This document shows positions 24,443-31,756 of a stretch of DNA of 41,057 nucleotides, piece by piece. The stretch is from assembly GCA_944381745.1 (NCBI GenBank), contig CALWMI010000054.1, positions 1 to 41,057 on the forward strand, in the 5' to 3' direction. Position 1 is the stretch's first letter. Each line of letters opens with the position of its first letter. Below the pieces are notes generated by a model, which made no database searches, was not told the DNA's origin, and worked only from the letters and a program-made list of their open reading frames with translations. Origin of the DNA: an uncultured Lachnospiraceae bacterium. Lineage in GTDB: Bacteria > Bacillota > Clostridia > Lachnospirales > Lachnospiraceae. The position numbers and the translations under genes are program-made.

Positions 24443-24471
24443 TGCAAAATCTCCTCAACTTCTATATACTA
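24443..24471 (+). promoter_or_regulatory. Promoter of the divergent small gene and yfbR
   Basis: TTGCAA (24443-24448) and TATACT (24466-24471) are 17 bases apart. It is back to back with the padR promoter, only nine bases beyond its -35, so the PadR protein could influence both directions. Confidence 0.65.
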
Positions 24472-24491
24472 TACGGAAAGGAGGCACCGCT

Positions 24492-24875
24492 ATGGGATTA
24501 TTGAGAGATATCTTTGAAGAGAAAGTAAAAATATGGGAAGGGCCTGACGAGGAAGCCTACGACCGGTACTGCAAGGAGCTGCGCTCCGCCGGTATCAAGA
24601 TCCAGGCCTTCATCGTCAACCAGAAGCGCCCCAAGTGCACCGGCAACTGCGCCAGCTGCATGGAGCACCTGGAGACGTATAAGACCGCCGAGGGGGAGAA
24701 GATCAAGCTGGGAGCCGGCTGCTCCGACGACCTGCTCACCGCTGGCAAGCCCTACGACCTCTACACGATTTTTGTGAAGAAATCAGAGGAACAGAAATGC
24801 CTGGATATGCTCGGCCTTCCGCCGTGGCCCAAGGAGGATGCAGACGATGCCCAAGCAGACGAGCGTGGAAACTAG
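24492..24875 (+). CDS. Uncharacterised 127-residue Cys-containing protein
   Basis: I do not recognise this soluble protein. It has a distinctive CTGNC-AS-CMEH cluster (about residues 49-57), a further GAGCSDD, a Trp-Glu-Gly segment near the start and an acidic C-terminal tail. The cysteines could bind Zn or an Fe-S cluster. AAAGGAGG precedes ATG 24492. It overlaps the yfbR-like gene by 29 bases, so the two are co-transcribed and possibly coupled, hinting at a link with nucleotide metabolism (inference only). Confidence 0.75.
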   Translation: MGLLRDIFEEKVKIWEGPDEEAYDRYCKELRSAGIKIQAFIVNQKRPKCTGNCASCMEHLETYKTAEGEKIKLGAGCSDDLLTAGKPYDLYTIFVKKSEEQKCLDMLGLPPWPKEDADDAQADERGN

Positions 24876-25545
24876 AGACAGGAACGGCGGGCATCCCGCG
24901 GGGGACAGGCACACCGGCCGTGAAGCCCGCAGCAGGACTTCCCAGCAGAGCCCCTTCTTCGCCATGATGTCCCGGATGAAGTACATTGAGCGCTGGATGC
25001 TCATGCGAAGCTCCAGCTCTGAAAATATCAGCGAGCACTCGCTCCAGGTGGGGATGCTGGCCCACGCCCTGGCCGTCCTGCACAACGTGCGCTTCGGCGG
25101 GAGCCTGGACGTGTCCAAGGCGGCCCTCATCGGCATGTACCACGACGCTTCCGAGATCATCACCGGCGATATGCCCACCCCTGTGAAATACTACAACCGG
25201 GAGATCCTGGAGGCCTTCCACGGCATTGAGGACAGGGCCAACCGCCGTCTCCTTGCTATGCTGCCGGAGGATATGCGCCCTTACTACGAGGAGCTGTTCT
25301 TCCCCTGCAGCCAGGACGCCTACCTGTGGAAGCTGGTGAAGGCGGCGGACAAGCTCTCCGCCTACATCAAATGCATCGAGGAGGCCGGCGCCGGCAATGG
25401 GGAATTCTTAAGTGCCCAGCAGTCCGTACGCGCTCTCCTGGCAGAGATGGAGCTGCCGGAGGTGGATGTCTTCCTGGAAGAGTTCCTGCCGTCCTTCGGT
25501 AAGACGCTGGATGAGCTGAACCGTCCGACCGGGGAGGACAAGTGA
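24847..25545 (+). CDS. YfbR-like HD-domain 5'-deoxynucleotidase
   Basis: A 232-residue metal-dependent phosphohydrolase of the YfbR type, which removes phosphate from deoxyribonucleoside 5'-monophosphates. Motifs are ERWMLMRSSSSENISEHSLQV (first His near 64), GMYHDASEIITGDMPTPVKY (HD near 99-100) and KAADKLSAYIKC (distal Asp). ATG 24847 has GGAGG nine bases upstream; ATG 24838 is too close to that site. The first 38 or so residues are a polar extension absent from the usual 190-200 residue enzymes, so a later start is possible. An intrinsic terminator follows. Confidence 0.88.
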   Translation: MPKQTSVETRDRNGGHPAGDRHTGREARSRTSQQSPFFAMMSRMKYIERWMLMRSSSSENISEHSLQVGMLAHALAVLHNVRFGGSLDVSKAALIGMYHDASEIITGDMPTPVKYYNREILEAFHGIEDRANRRLLAMLPEDMRPYYEELFFPCSQDAYLWKLVKAADKLSAYIKCIEEAGAGNGEFLSAQQSVRALLAEMELPEVDVFLEEFLPSFGKTLDELNRPTGEDK

Positions 25546-25546
25546 A

Positions 25547-25577
25547 CAGCCCTTTTTGACGGGGCTGCTCTTTTTTT
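25547..25577 (+). terminator. Intrinsic terminator after yfbR
   Basis: CAGCCC (25547-25552) pairs with GGGCTG (25562-25567), followed by CTC and seven T (25571-25577), directly after the yfbR stop codon. Confidence 0.82.
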
Positions 25578-25652
25578 CTTTGCAAACCCGGAAAACGGCT
25601 GCCGGCCTATATAGGCTGCATAGGCTGCCAGGGCGGCAGCCTCCCCCTCCCC

Positions 25653-25698
25653 CTTTCGTGACCAGGTCACAGAAAGCAGAGGCTTTCTCCTATATAAT
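25653..25698 (+). promoter_or_regulatory. CoADR promoter with candidate Crp-family site
   Basis: The -10 TATAAT is at 25693-25698. The -35 position (25670-25675) reads CAGAAA, which is poor. Just upstream lies the dyad GTGACC-A-GGTCAC (25658-25670), extended by CTTTC/GAAAG. It is centred about 41 bases before the expected start, where class II Crp/Fnr activators bind. A Crp-family gene lies at the other end of the controlled gene. The half-site spacing is one base shorter than the E. coli CRP consensus. Confidence 0.55.
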
Positions 25699-25729
25699 CG
25701 GCACTGTGAAACAATGCAGGGCCTTACCC

Positions 25730-25798
25730 CTATGGTGCTGTTCCATAGTGCTGTTTAGAGTCGGTGTACAAGGACCGTATTGTCCCTTGGTACACCAA
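25730..25798 (+). other. Structured leader of the CoADR gene
   Basis: The intergenic stretch 25578-25880 contains no ORF. Its transcribed part folds into CTATGG-N7-CCATAG (25730-25748) and a longer imperfect hairpin, GGTGTAC (25763-25769) with GTACACC (25790-25796) and an inner GGAC/GTCC. No known riboswitch class was recognised. Confidence 0.5.
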
Positions 25799-25880
25799 CG
25801 ATAAGCCCGGCTCCTGCACATTTTGATTGCCTGTGAAGAAGATTTCTGGAAAATTTTGATAGGAAAGGTGGTTCATTCAA

Positions 25881-27590
25881 ATGAAAGTAGTGATTGTGGG
25901 CGGTGTGGCCGGAGGCGCCACCGCAGCGGCGAGAATCCGCCGGCTTGACGAGGATGCACAGATTGTGGTGTTTGAGCGCTCGGGCTACGTGTCCTATGCC
26001 AACTGCGGCCTGCCCTATTATATCGGCGGCGTGATCACCGACCCGGAGGAACTGACGCTGCAGACGCCGGAGAGCTTCCGGGAACGCTTTGCCATCGACA
26101 TGCGGGTGCGCCATGAGGTGACCCGGATCCTTCCCGGCCAGAAGAAGGTCACCGTGAAAAACCTGGAGACTGGGGAAGAGTTTGAGGAGAGCTACGACAA
26201 GCTCCTCCTCTCCCCCGGCGCAAGGCCAACCCAGCCCGCCCTTCCCGGGACGGACATTCCCCGGCTCTTCACCCTGCGCACCGTGGAGGACACCCTCCGC
26301 ATCCGGGAGATGATCCAGCGGGAGCATCCCCGCTCGGCTGTGCTGGCAGGCGGCGGCTTCATCGGCCTGGAGCTGGCGGAAAACCTGCGGGGGCTTGGTA
26401 TGGAGGTCACCATCGTCCAGCGCCCCTCCCACCTGATGAGCCCCCTTGACCCGGACATGGCCTCCTTCGTCCACATCCGCGCCCGGCAGGCAGGCCTTCG
26501 CCTCATGCTGGGGCACACGGTGGAGGGCTTCCAGGAAAAGGACGGCGGGGTGGATGTGCTCCTGAAGGGGGAGCCGCCTCTCCACGCAGACATGGTAGTG
26601 CTGGCCATCGGCGTCACGCCGGATACCCATCTGGCCAAGGAGGCCGGCCTCCAGCTCGGCATCCGGGACAGCATCCTGGTTGACGACCGCATGGAGACAT
26701 CCGTGCCGGATATCTATGCGGTGGGGGACGCCGTGCAGGTGCGCCATTTTGTCACCTGGAAGGGCGCTCTCATCGCCCTGGCCGGCCCCGCCAACAAGCA
26801 GGGGCGAATCGCCGCTGACAACATCTGCGGCGGGAACAGCCGCTACAAAGGCTCCCAGGGCTCTTCCGTGCTGAAATTTTTTGACATGACCATCGCCTGC
26901 ACCGGCCTGAATGAGACGGCCGCCAAGGCGGCAGGCATCGACGCGGACAAGGTCTTCCTCTCCCCCTTAAACCATGCCGGCTACTATCCCGGCGGGCAGA
27001 CGATGACCATGAAGATCGTATTTGAGAGAGGGAGCTTCCGCCTGCTGGGCGCCCAGATCATCGGCGCAGACGGAGCGGACAAGCGGATCGACGTGCTGGC
27101 CGCCGCCATGCGGGCAGGCATGACGGCCATCAGCCTCAAGGAGCTGGATCTCGCCTACGCCCCTCCCTACTCCTCCGCCAAGGATCCCGTCAATATGGCC
27201 GGTTTCCTCGTGGAAAACCTGTCGGAGGGACGGCTTCTCCAGTTCCACTGGGACGAGGTGGACAGCCTCCCCCGGGACGGCAGCGTCACCCTGCTGGACA
27301 CGCGGACGCCCCAGGAGTACGCGGACGGGCATGCGGACGGCTTTGTCAATATCCCCCTGGACGAGCTGCGGGGACGGCTGGAGGAAATCCCCGCCGGTCG
27401 GCCTGTCTACTGCCTGTGCCAGAGCGGGCTTCGCAGCTACCTGGCCTGCCGGATCTTAAGCCAGCGGGGCTACACGTGCTACAACCTGTCCGGCGGCTAC
27501 CGCCTGTACGAAGCGGCCGTCCTCGACAAGGCTGCCTGCAGGGCCGCCCTCCCCTGCGGGATGGAGAAGACAGAGAGGAGCCGGCCTTAA
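25881..27590 (+). CDS. CoA-disulfide reductase/rhodanese fusion
   Basis: A 569-residue flavoprotein. The FAD-binding N-terminus (VVIVGGVAGGATAAARIRRLDE) is followed by the single active-site cysteine in SYANCGLPYYIGG (C42), the hallmark of CoA-disulfide reductase and related polysulfide reductases. An NAD(P)H-binding fold (AVLAGGGFIGLELAENL) and a second FAD motif (IYAVGDAVQV) come next. The C-terminal rhodanese domain (about 455-545) has catalytic C513 in CQSGLRS. Such fusions reduce CoA-disulfide, CoA-persulfide or polysulfide with NAD(P)H in the cytoplasm, serving redox and sulfur balance. Ribosome site GGAAAGGTGG. It ends four bases into the convergent Crp-family gene. Confidence 0.92.
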   Translation: MKVVIVGGVAGGATAAARIRRLDEDAQIVVFERSGYVSYANCGLPYYIGGVITDPEELTLQTPESFRERFAIDMRVRHEVTRILPGQKKVTVKNLETGEEFEESYDKLLLSPGARPTQPALPGTDIPRLFTLRTVEDTLRIREMIQREHPRSAVLAGGGFIGLELAENLRGLGMEVTIVQRPSHLMSPLDPDMASFVHIRARQAGLRLMLGHTVEGFQEKDGGVDVLLKGEPPLHADMVVLAIGVTPDTHLAKEAGLQLGIRDSILVDDRMETSVPDIYAVGDAVQVRHFVTWKGALIALAGPANKQGRIAADNICGGNSRYKGSQGSSVLKFFDMTIACTGLNETAAKAAGIDADKVFLSPLNHAGYYPGGQTMTMKIVFERGSFRLLGAQIIGADGADKRIDVLAAAMRAGMTAISLKELDLAYAPPYSSAKDPVNMAGFLVENLSEGRLLQFHWDEVDSLPRDGSVTLLDTRTPQEYADGHADGFVNIPLDELRGRLEEIPAGRPVYCLCQSGLRSYLACRILSQRGYTCYNLSGGYRLYEAAVLDKAACRAALPCGMEKTERSRP

Positions 27591-28258
27591 CCGGCCAGCT
27601 CCTCCAGCTTTTCCATATCTGTCAGCTCCACCATTCCCCGGGACAGCTTCACCATCCCCTCTCCCTGGAAATAGCGCAGCATCCTGGTAACCACCTCCCG
27701 GGGAGAACCCAGGTGGTTGCCGATAATCTCATGGGTAATCTTCAGCTGCCTGCTCCCCTCCAGCGCCGCCTCCTCCGTCAGGAAGGCGGCCAGGCGCCTG
27801 TCAAAGCTCTTCCACATAATCTGCTCGATCAACCACATCACATCGGAGAACCGACTGGCCATGACCTCGTTGGTGTAGTTGGCCGCCGCAGCCGACTCCT
27901 CCATCACCCGCCGGTAGACCTCCGCCGGGATCACCCACATGCGGGAATCCTTCTCCGCCTGGATCACAACGTCAAACTGGATGCTGTTCATCATGCAGGG
28001 GGCGGAGAAGAGGCACATATCCCGCTCAAAGAGGCGGTACAGGGTAATCTCCCGCCCCTCGTCTGACAGGATATAGGCTCTCAAAAGCCCTTCCCGGATC
28101 ACCAGCAGGCCCGTACAGTCCAGGGAGCCATTGTGGATCACCGTCCCCCTGGGAACCTCCCTCTCCACCAGGCTCCCCGCAATCTTCTCCTGCTGCGCCT
28201 TGGTCAGCTTCTTCCACAGTGGAAAATATTCCGCAAATTGGGTCTTCTCCATTCCCAT
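27587..28258 (-). CDS. Crp/Fnr-family transcriptional regulator
   Basis: A 223-residue protein. The N-terminal cyclic-nucleotide-binding-type beta-barrel (about 20-120: GTVIHNGSLDCTGLLVIREGLLRAY) carries DMCLFSAPCMM, a cysteine pair seen in many clostridial members. The C-terminal winged helix has LKITHEIIGNHLGSPREVVTRMLRYFQGEGMV. It lacks the N-terminal cysteine cluster of Fnr, so oxygen sensing by a 4Fe-4S cluster is unlikely. AGGAGG precedes ATG 28258. It is convergent with the CoADR gene and downstream of the DUF134/NifX-like gene in the same direction. It probably responds to redox or sulfur state (inference). Confidence 0.9.
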   Translation of the reverse strand: MGMEKTQFAEYFPLWKKLTKAQQEKIAGSLVEREVPRGTVIHNGSLDCTGLLVIREGLLRAYILSDEGREITLYRLFERDMCLFSAPCMMNSIQFDVVIQAEKDSRMWVIPAEVYRRVMEESAAAANYTNEVMASRFSDVMWLIEQIMWKSFDRRLAAFLTEEAALEGSRQLKITHEIIGNHLGSPREVVTRMLRYFQGEGMVKLSRGMVELTDMEKLEELAG

Positions 28259-28330
28259 CTCTTCATCCTCCTGAGCGTCCCTCAGCCTGCCGCCTGAATC
28301 CTGTTCCGGCTTCGCGCCGGCTCCGGCCTC

Positions 28331-29206
28331 TCAGGCCCGGCCGCAGGAATGTCCTTCTCCATGGTGCTCCCCGTGGCAGCTCCCGCCGTGCCCTTCTCCG
28401 TGGTGTCCCCCGTGGCAGCTCCCCTCATGTCCTTCCCCGTGGCAGTTCCCGCCGTGATGCTCTCCGTGATGGCTGCACTGGGCATCCGCCACATACTGGA
28501 GCGTGCCTCCTGCGAACGCCTGGGCCGCTGCATCCGCGCTTCCCGTAACCCCGGCGTACAGGGCAATGCCCGCCTCTGCCAGGGCATTCTGCGCCCCGCC
28601 TCCGATGCCGCCGCAGATCAGGGCATCCGCCTGATGCTCCCTCAGGAACCCGGCCAGCGCCCCATGGCCGCTCCCCGCGGTATCCACCACCTCAGAGGAG
28701 ACGACCGCACCGTCTTGAATCTCGTACAGCTTAAACTGCTGGGTATGGCCAAAATGCTGGAAAACCTCTCCATTTTCATAGGTAACTGCAAGTTTCATGA
28801 CAGAATCCTCCTTTAAATGCTGTGAAGTGCGCAGGATGGAAGCCGGATCCGAGGCGGACGGCCTCATCCTCCCGGAGTGGAAGCGGCAGGAAAAATCCCG
28901 CCCGTCGCACAGGATATAGTCGCCGCCGCCGATGGCCAGGGGCCGCCCCTCCACCAGCATCTGCGCCAGCTTGCGCCGCGCGCTGGTGTAAATCTGCTGG
29001 ACGGTGGTGCGGGCGACCTGCATCAGCTCCCCGCACTCCTCCTGGGACATCCCTTCCCTGTCGATGAGGCGGATGGCCTCGTACTCGTCAAGGCTCAGGC
29101 AGACAGCCGGTGCATCTCCCCCATCCCTGCCCTCCCCGCCAGCCGGCACAAAGGCAAGCGTGCGGGGCACCTGGCAAATCTTCCGGCATTTTCTCGGTCT
29201 GGCCAT
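28331..29206 (-). CDS. DUF134 and NifX-like fusion with His-rich tail
   Basis: A 291-residue reading frame with two domains. Residues 1-105 are DUF134, an HTH protein (ARPRKCRKICQVPRT; LDEYEAIRLIDREGMSQEECGELMQVARTTVQQIY). Residues 137-245 resemble the NifX/NifB-associated dinitrogenase cofactor family (MKLAVTYENGEVFQHFGHTQQFKLYEI, ADALICGGIGGGAQNALAEAGI). About 45 residues of His/Gly/Cys/Glu repeats (HGEHHGGNCHGEG type) form a likely metal-binding tail. GGAGGAGGGG precedes ATG 29206. A strong internal ribosome site and ATG (28798) could give the NifX-like part separately. Elsewhere the two domains are usually separate adjacent genes. No nitrogenase genes are present; an Fe-S or metal-handling role is likely. 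Confidence 0.85.
   Translation of the reverse strand: MARPRKCRKICQVPRTLAFVPAGGEGRDGGDAPAVCLSLDEYEAIRLIDREGMSQEECGELMQVARTTVQQIYTSARRKLAQMLVEGRPLAIGGGDYILCDGRDFSCRFHSGRMRPSASDPASILRTSQHLKEDSVMKLAVTYENGEVFQHFGHTQQFKLYEIQDGAVVSSEVVDTAGSGHGALAGFLREHQADALICGGIGGGAQNALAEAGIALYAGVTGSADAAAQAFAGGTLQYVADAQCSHHGEHHGGNCHGEGHEGSCHGGHHGEGHGGSCHGEHHGEGHSCGRA
28796..28814 (-). promoter_or_regulatory. Internal ribosome site and ATG in the fusion gene
   Basis: AAAGGAGG (28807-28814) stands eight bases before an in-frame ATG (28796-28798), codon 137 of the fusion. This is as good as any genuine start in the window, and the following residues MKLAVTYENG match the usual beginning of NifX-like proteins. Two products from one frame are likely. 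Confidence 0.7.
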
Positions 29207-29250
29207 CGATGCACCCCTCCTCCTTCTCATCCTGCAAAATCCTAACATCT

Positions 29251-29278
29251 ATTATAGCCCGTTTTTGACATATGTCAA
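29251..29278 (-). promoter_or_regulatory. DUF134 gene promoter with palindromic operator
   Basis: Minus-strand TTGACA and TATAAT (29251-29256) have a 16-base spacer. The -35 lies within TTGACATATGTCAA (29265-29278), a perfect 14-bp palindrome, a likely operator for the DUF134 HTH or the downstream Crp-family protein. Confidence 0.72.
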
Positions 29279-29333
29279 TAACAAACCATCCTATCTTCTC
29301 CCTTGTATAAGCTGATATATATTTTCCCTTGTC

Positions 29334-30167
29334 CTATGGCCTCCTGCCCGGGATACGGCTCATGCAGGGCACGGACACCTGGCACTTCCCGCAGCCATAG
29401 CGCGGGGCATACCGCTCCTTCATGACGGCGCAGTACGCGCTGCAGGCCACATGGTCCTTGCCCTTCTCCAGGGAGATGGCCCCCACCGGACAGTTGCGCG
29501 CGCAGGCCCCGCACTGGATGCAGTACTCATAGATCCCCGTGTAAGGGCGCTCCGTCCGGGGCAGCTCCGCCGTGGTCACCACGCTGCCAAACCGTCCGCA
29601 GATGCCCTTCTCTGTGATCAGCCCCTTGGAGAGGCCGAAGGTTCCCAGGCCGCACACAAAGGCCACATGCCGCTCCGACCAGCTGCTGGTAAAGCGGGAT
29701 GTCTCCTCCGTCCAGAAGCCCGGCTCCAAGATGGGGATCACAGCCTCTTCCCCCTCCGCCTCCAGGAGGGAGACCATTTTCCTGCACACATCCAGGAGAA
29801 AGGCCTGCCCCTCGATCCTTCCATGCAGCCAGCCATTGGACGGATCCCTCCTCTGCTGTTCCTCATCCCTGCCCTCGCTCTTCCCCCGGGGGGCGTTGCT
29901 GCCCTTCACCGCCTCCGTAAACGGCAGGAAAAAGGAGACGACGCTCCTCGCCCCGGGAAGCCAGTCCTGGGGCAGGCGCATGTGCGGCCCCACCGCCTGG
30001 GGCTCCTGCAGCTTCTGGAACAGGGGATCCTGCGCATCCCCCACGGCGAAGAGCGGCTGGTCAAAGATCCGCATACCCGCCACATCCTGCGCCAGGGCTG
30101 TCCCGGCTGCCACATAGTTTCCCCTATCCTTGTCCACATACTCCCTGATTTTTGCAAAATCCAGCAT
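29334..30167 (-). CDS. QueG-like double 4Fe-4S cluster protein
   Basis: A 277-residue protein with the fold of epoxyqueuosine-reductase-like proteins. The N-terminal region ends with FVCGLGTFGLSKGLIT. The ferredoxin part has YCIQCGACARNCPVGAI and then CSAYC...YGCGKCQVSVPC, giving eight cysteines for two 4Fe-4S clusters. True QueG reduces epoxyqueuosine in tRNA using cobalamin. This protein is shorter than QueG (about 350-390), so a related reductase of unknown substrate is equally likely. GGGGGA precedes ATG 30167. It lies 38 bases after the MocR-type gene, probably in the same transcript. Confidence 0.8.
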   Translation of the reverse strand: MLDFAKIREYVDKDRGNYVAAGTALAQDVAGMRIFDQPLFAVGDAQDPLFQKLQEPQAVGPHMRLPQDWLPGARSVVSFFLPFTEAVKGSNAPRGKSEGRDEEQQRRDPSNGWLHGRIEGQAFLLDVCRKMVSLLEAEGEEAVIPILEPGFWTEETSRFTSSWSERHVAFVCGLGTFGLSKGLITEKGICGRFGSVVTTAELPRTERPYTGIYEYCIQCGACARNCPVGAISLEKGKDHVACSAYCAVMKERYAPRYGCGKCQVSVPCMSRIPGRRP

Positions 30168-30205
30168 TTCTTCTTCCCCCTTATCTCTCCGGTGTATATC
30201 CTCCG

Positions 30206-31756
30206 CTATCCCAGCAGGAGGCGTCCCAGCTCCCGCACCGCCTCCCCGATCTCCGCCTCCTCCATATGGGCGTAGCCCAGCAGCAGGGCCGCCTCCGGCG
30301 TCTTCCCTTGGGCTTCCTCCGGCGTCCCCCCCTGGGTCTCCTCCGGCGTCTTCCCCTGGGCTTCCTCCGGCGTCTTCCCCTGGGTCTCCTCCGGCGGCGC
30401 AATGCGGTACTCAGACAGGGCGTACAGGCGGATGCCTCCCGCCTGTGCCCGCCGCCTGAGCTCTCCCTCCTCCTGCCCCAGGGAAAAGGCGGCCAGCAGA
30501 TGGATGCCCGCCTCCTCCCCGGATATGCGGCAGCCCTCCCCGAAGCTCGCCCGCAGGCAGGAGATCAGGACATCCCTCTTCCGCTTGTAGGCGGCCCGCA
30601 TCCGGCTCAGATGCCGCTCATAGTAGCCATCCCGGAAAAATTCGTCCAGCACCATCTGGTCGATCCGGGACACGGTGGATGCCAGGAAGGATGCCTTTTG
30701 CCGGTACACCTCCAGCAGCGGTTCCGGCAGCACCAGGTAGCTGATGCGGATGGCCGGAGCCACCGATTTGGACAGCGTCCCCATGTAGATCACCCGGCCC
30801 TGCCGGTCATAGCCCTGCAGGGCTGGGACTGGCCTGCCGCCGTAGCGGAATTCGCTGTCATAGTCGTCCTCGATAATATAGCGCCCCTCCTGCCCGTTGG
30901 CCCAGTCCAGCAGGGCAAGCCTGCGCTTCACTGGCATGACCGTCCCCACCGGGAACTGGTGGGAGGGCATCACATAGGCCAGGTTCGCCCCGCTCTTGTC
31001 CAGTGCCTCCACACACATACCTCCCTCGTCCATCGGGATTGCCTCCACCGGCACTCCCAGGGCGCAGAAAGTCCGGTAGGCCTGCCGGTACGTGTAGGTC
31101 TCCATGGCAATCCGCGTCCCGATCCCCATGACCCTGGTCAGCAGCATCAGCAAGTAATCATTTCCGGCTCCCAGCACAATCCGCTCCGGTGAGCAGCTAA
31201 TCCCCCTGGCACGGGACAGGTACTCGCTGAGCGTCTCCCTGAGGCTCCAATCCCCCTGGGCATCCCCCAGCTTCAGGAGCCTGGCCTTGTCCTGGTTCAG
31301 CGTGCCCCGCATCAGCCTCCGCCAAGTGGACATGGGGAACCTGGCCAGGTCGATGCCGTTGGGCGTGAAGTCGTACCGGTATTTCCCGGGGGCGCCCTCC
31401 TGCCCCCCAGGCAGGCATCCGCCGTCTGCCGCCTGCCCAGGCTTCCGCCCGCCGCCTGCGGCCTTACTCCCCCCGGATGGCGCCGGACGCTCCTCCCTCT
31501 GGCACAGGCCCAAGCCGCACACAAAATACCCCCGGCACGGCCGGGCCTCCACATACCCCTCCGCCGCCAGCTGGCCGTAAGCCATATCCACCGTGCTGCG
31601 GCTCACCTGCAGATAGGCGGAAAGAGCCCTGGAAGAAGGCAGCTTCTCCCCGGGCTCAATCTGTGCACACTCAATCTGTCTGCGGATATGCGTGTAAATC
31701 TGTTCGTAGAGGGGGCTCTCCCCTCCGGTATCCAGATGGATCATCAGCTCGTTCAT
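30206..31756 (-). CDS. MocR/PdxR-type GntR-aminotransferase regulator
   Basis: A 516-residue transcription factor. The N-terminal GntR winged helix (about 15-80: [41 protein letters not shown] in part) is fused to a fold-type I aminotransferase domain. The PLP lysine is in [11 protein letters not shown], with [11 protein letters not shown] upstream. Family members sense PLP or amino acids (PdxR, GabR). Close to the C-terminus four 8-residue repeats (PEEAQGKT type) interrupt the fold. ATG 31756 has GGAGG and overlaps the glnS stop (ATGA), so it is coupled to glnS; longer in-frame starts would run inside glnS. Confidence 0.9.
   Translation of the reverse strand: MNELMIHLDTGGESPLYEQIYTHIRRQIECAQIEPGEKLPSSRALSAYLQVSRSTVDMAYGQLAAEGYVEARPCRGYFVCGLGLCQREERPAPSGGSKAAGGGRKPGQAADGGCLPGGQEGAPGKYRYDFTPNGIDLARFPMSTWRRLMRGTLNQDKARLLKLGDAQGDWSLRETLSEYLSRARGISCSPERIVLGAGNDYLLMLLTRVMGIGTRIAMETYTYRQAYRTFCALGVPVEAIPMDEGGMCVEALDKSGANLAYVMPSHQFPVGTVMPVKRRLALLDWANGQEGRYIIEDDYDSEFRYGGRPVPALQGYDRQGRVIYMGTLSKSVAPAIRISYLVLPEPLLEVYRQKASFLASTVSRIDQMVLDEFFRDGYYERHLSRMRAAYKRKRDVLISCLRASFGEGCRISGEEAGIHLLAAFSLGQEEGELRRRAQAGGIRLYALSEYRIAPPEETQGKTPEEAQGKTPEETQGGTPEEAQGKTPEAALLLGYAHMEEAEIGEAVRELGRLLLG
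30297..30392 (-). repeat. Four 24-bp in-frame repeats in MocR gene
   Basis: Four exact-length 24-base units (30297-30320, 30321-30344, 30345-30368, 30369-30392) encode [16 protein letters not shown]-type octapeptides. Being a multiple of three, copy-number change would lengthen or shorten a loop without loss of frame. Confidence 0.9.

Noticed and set aside
28331-29248. Nitrogenase-associated locus
   Set aside because: The NifX-like domain belongs to a broad family found in non-diazotrophs, and no nif structural or assembly genes are present.
29334-30167. Firm queG assignment
   Set aside because: The protein is shorter than QueG and there is no queuosine gene nearby; only the QueG-like double-cluster architecture is supported.
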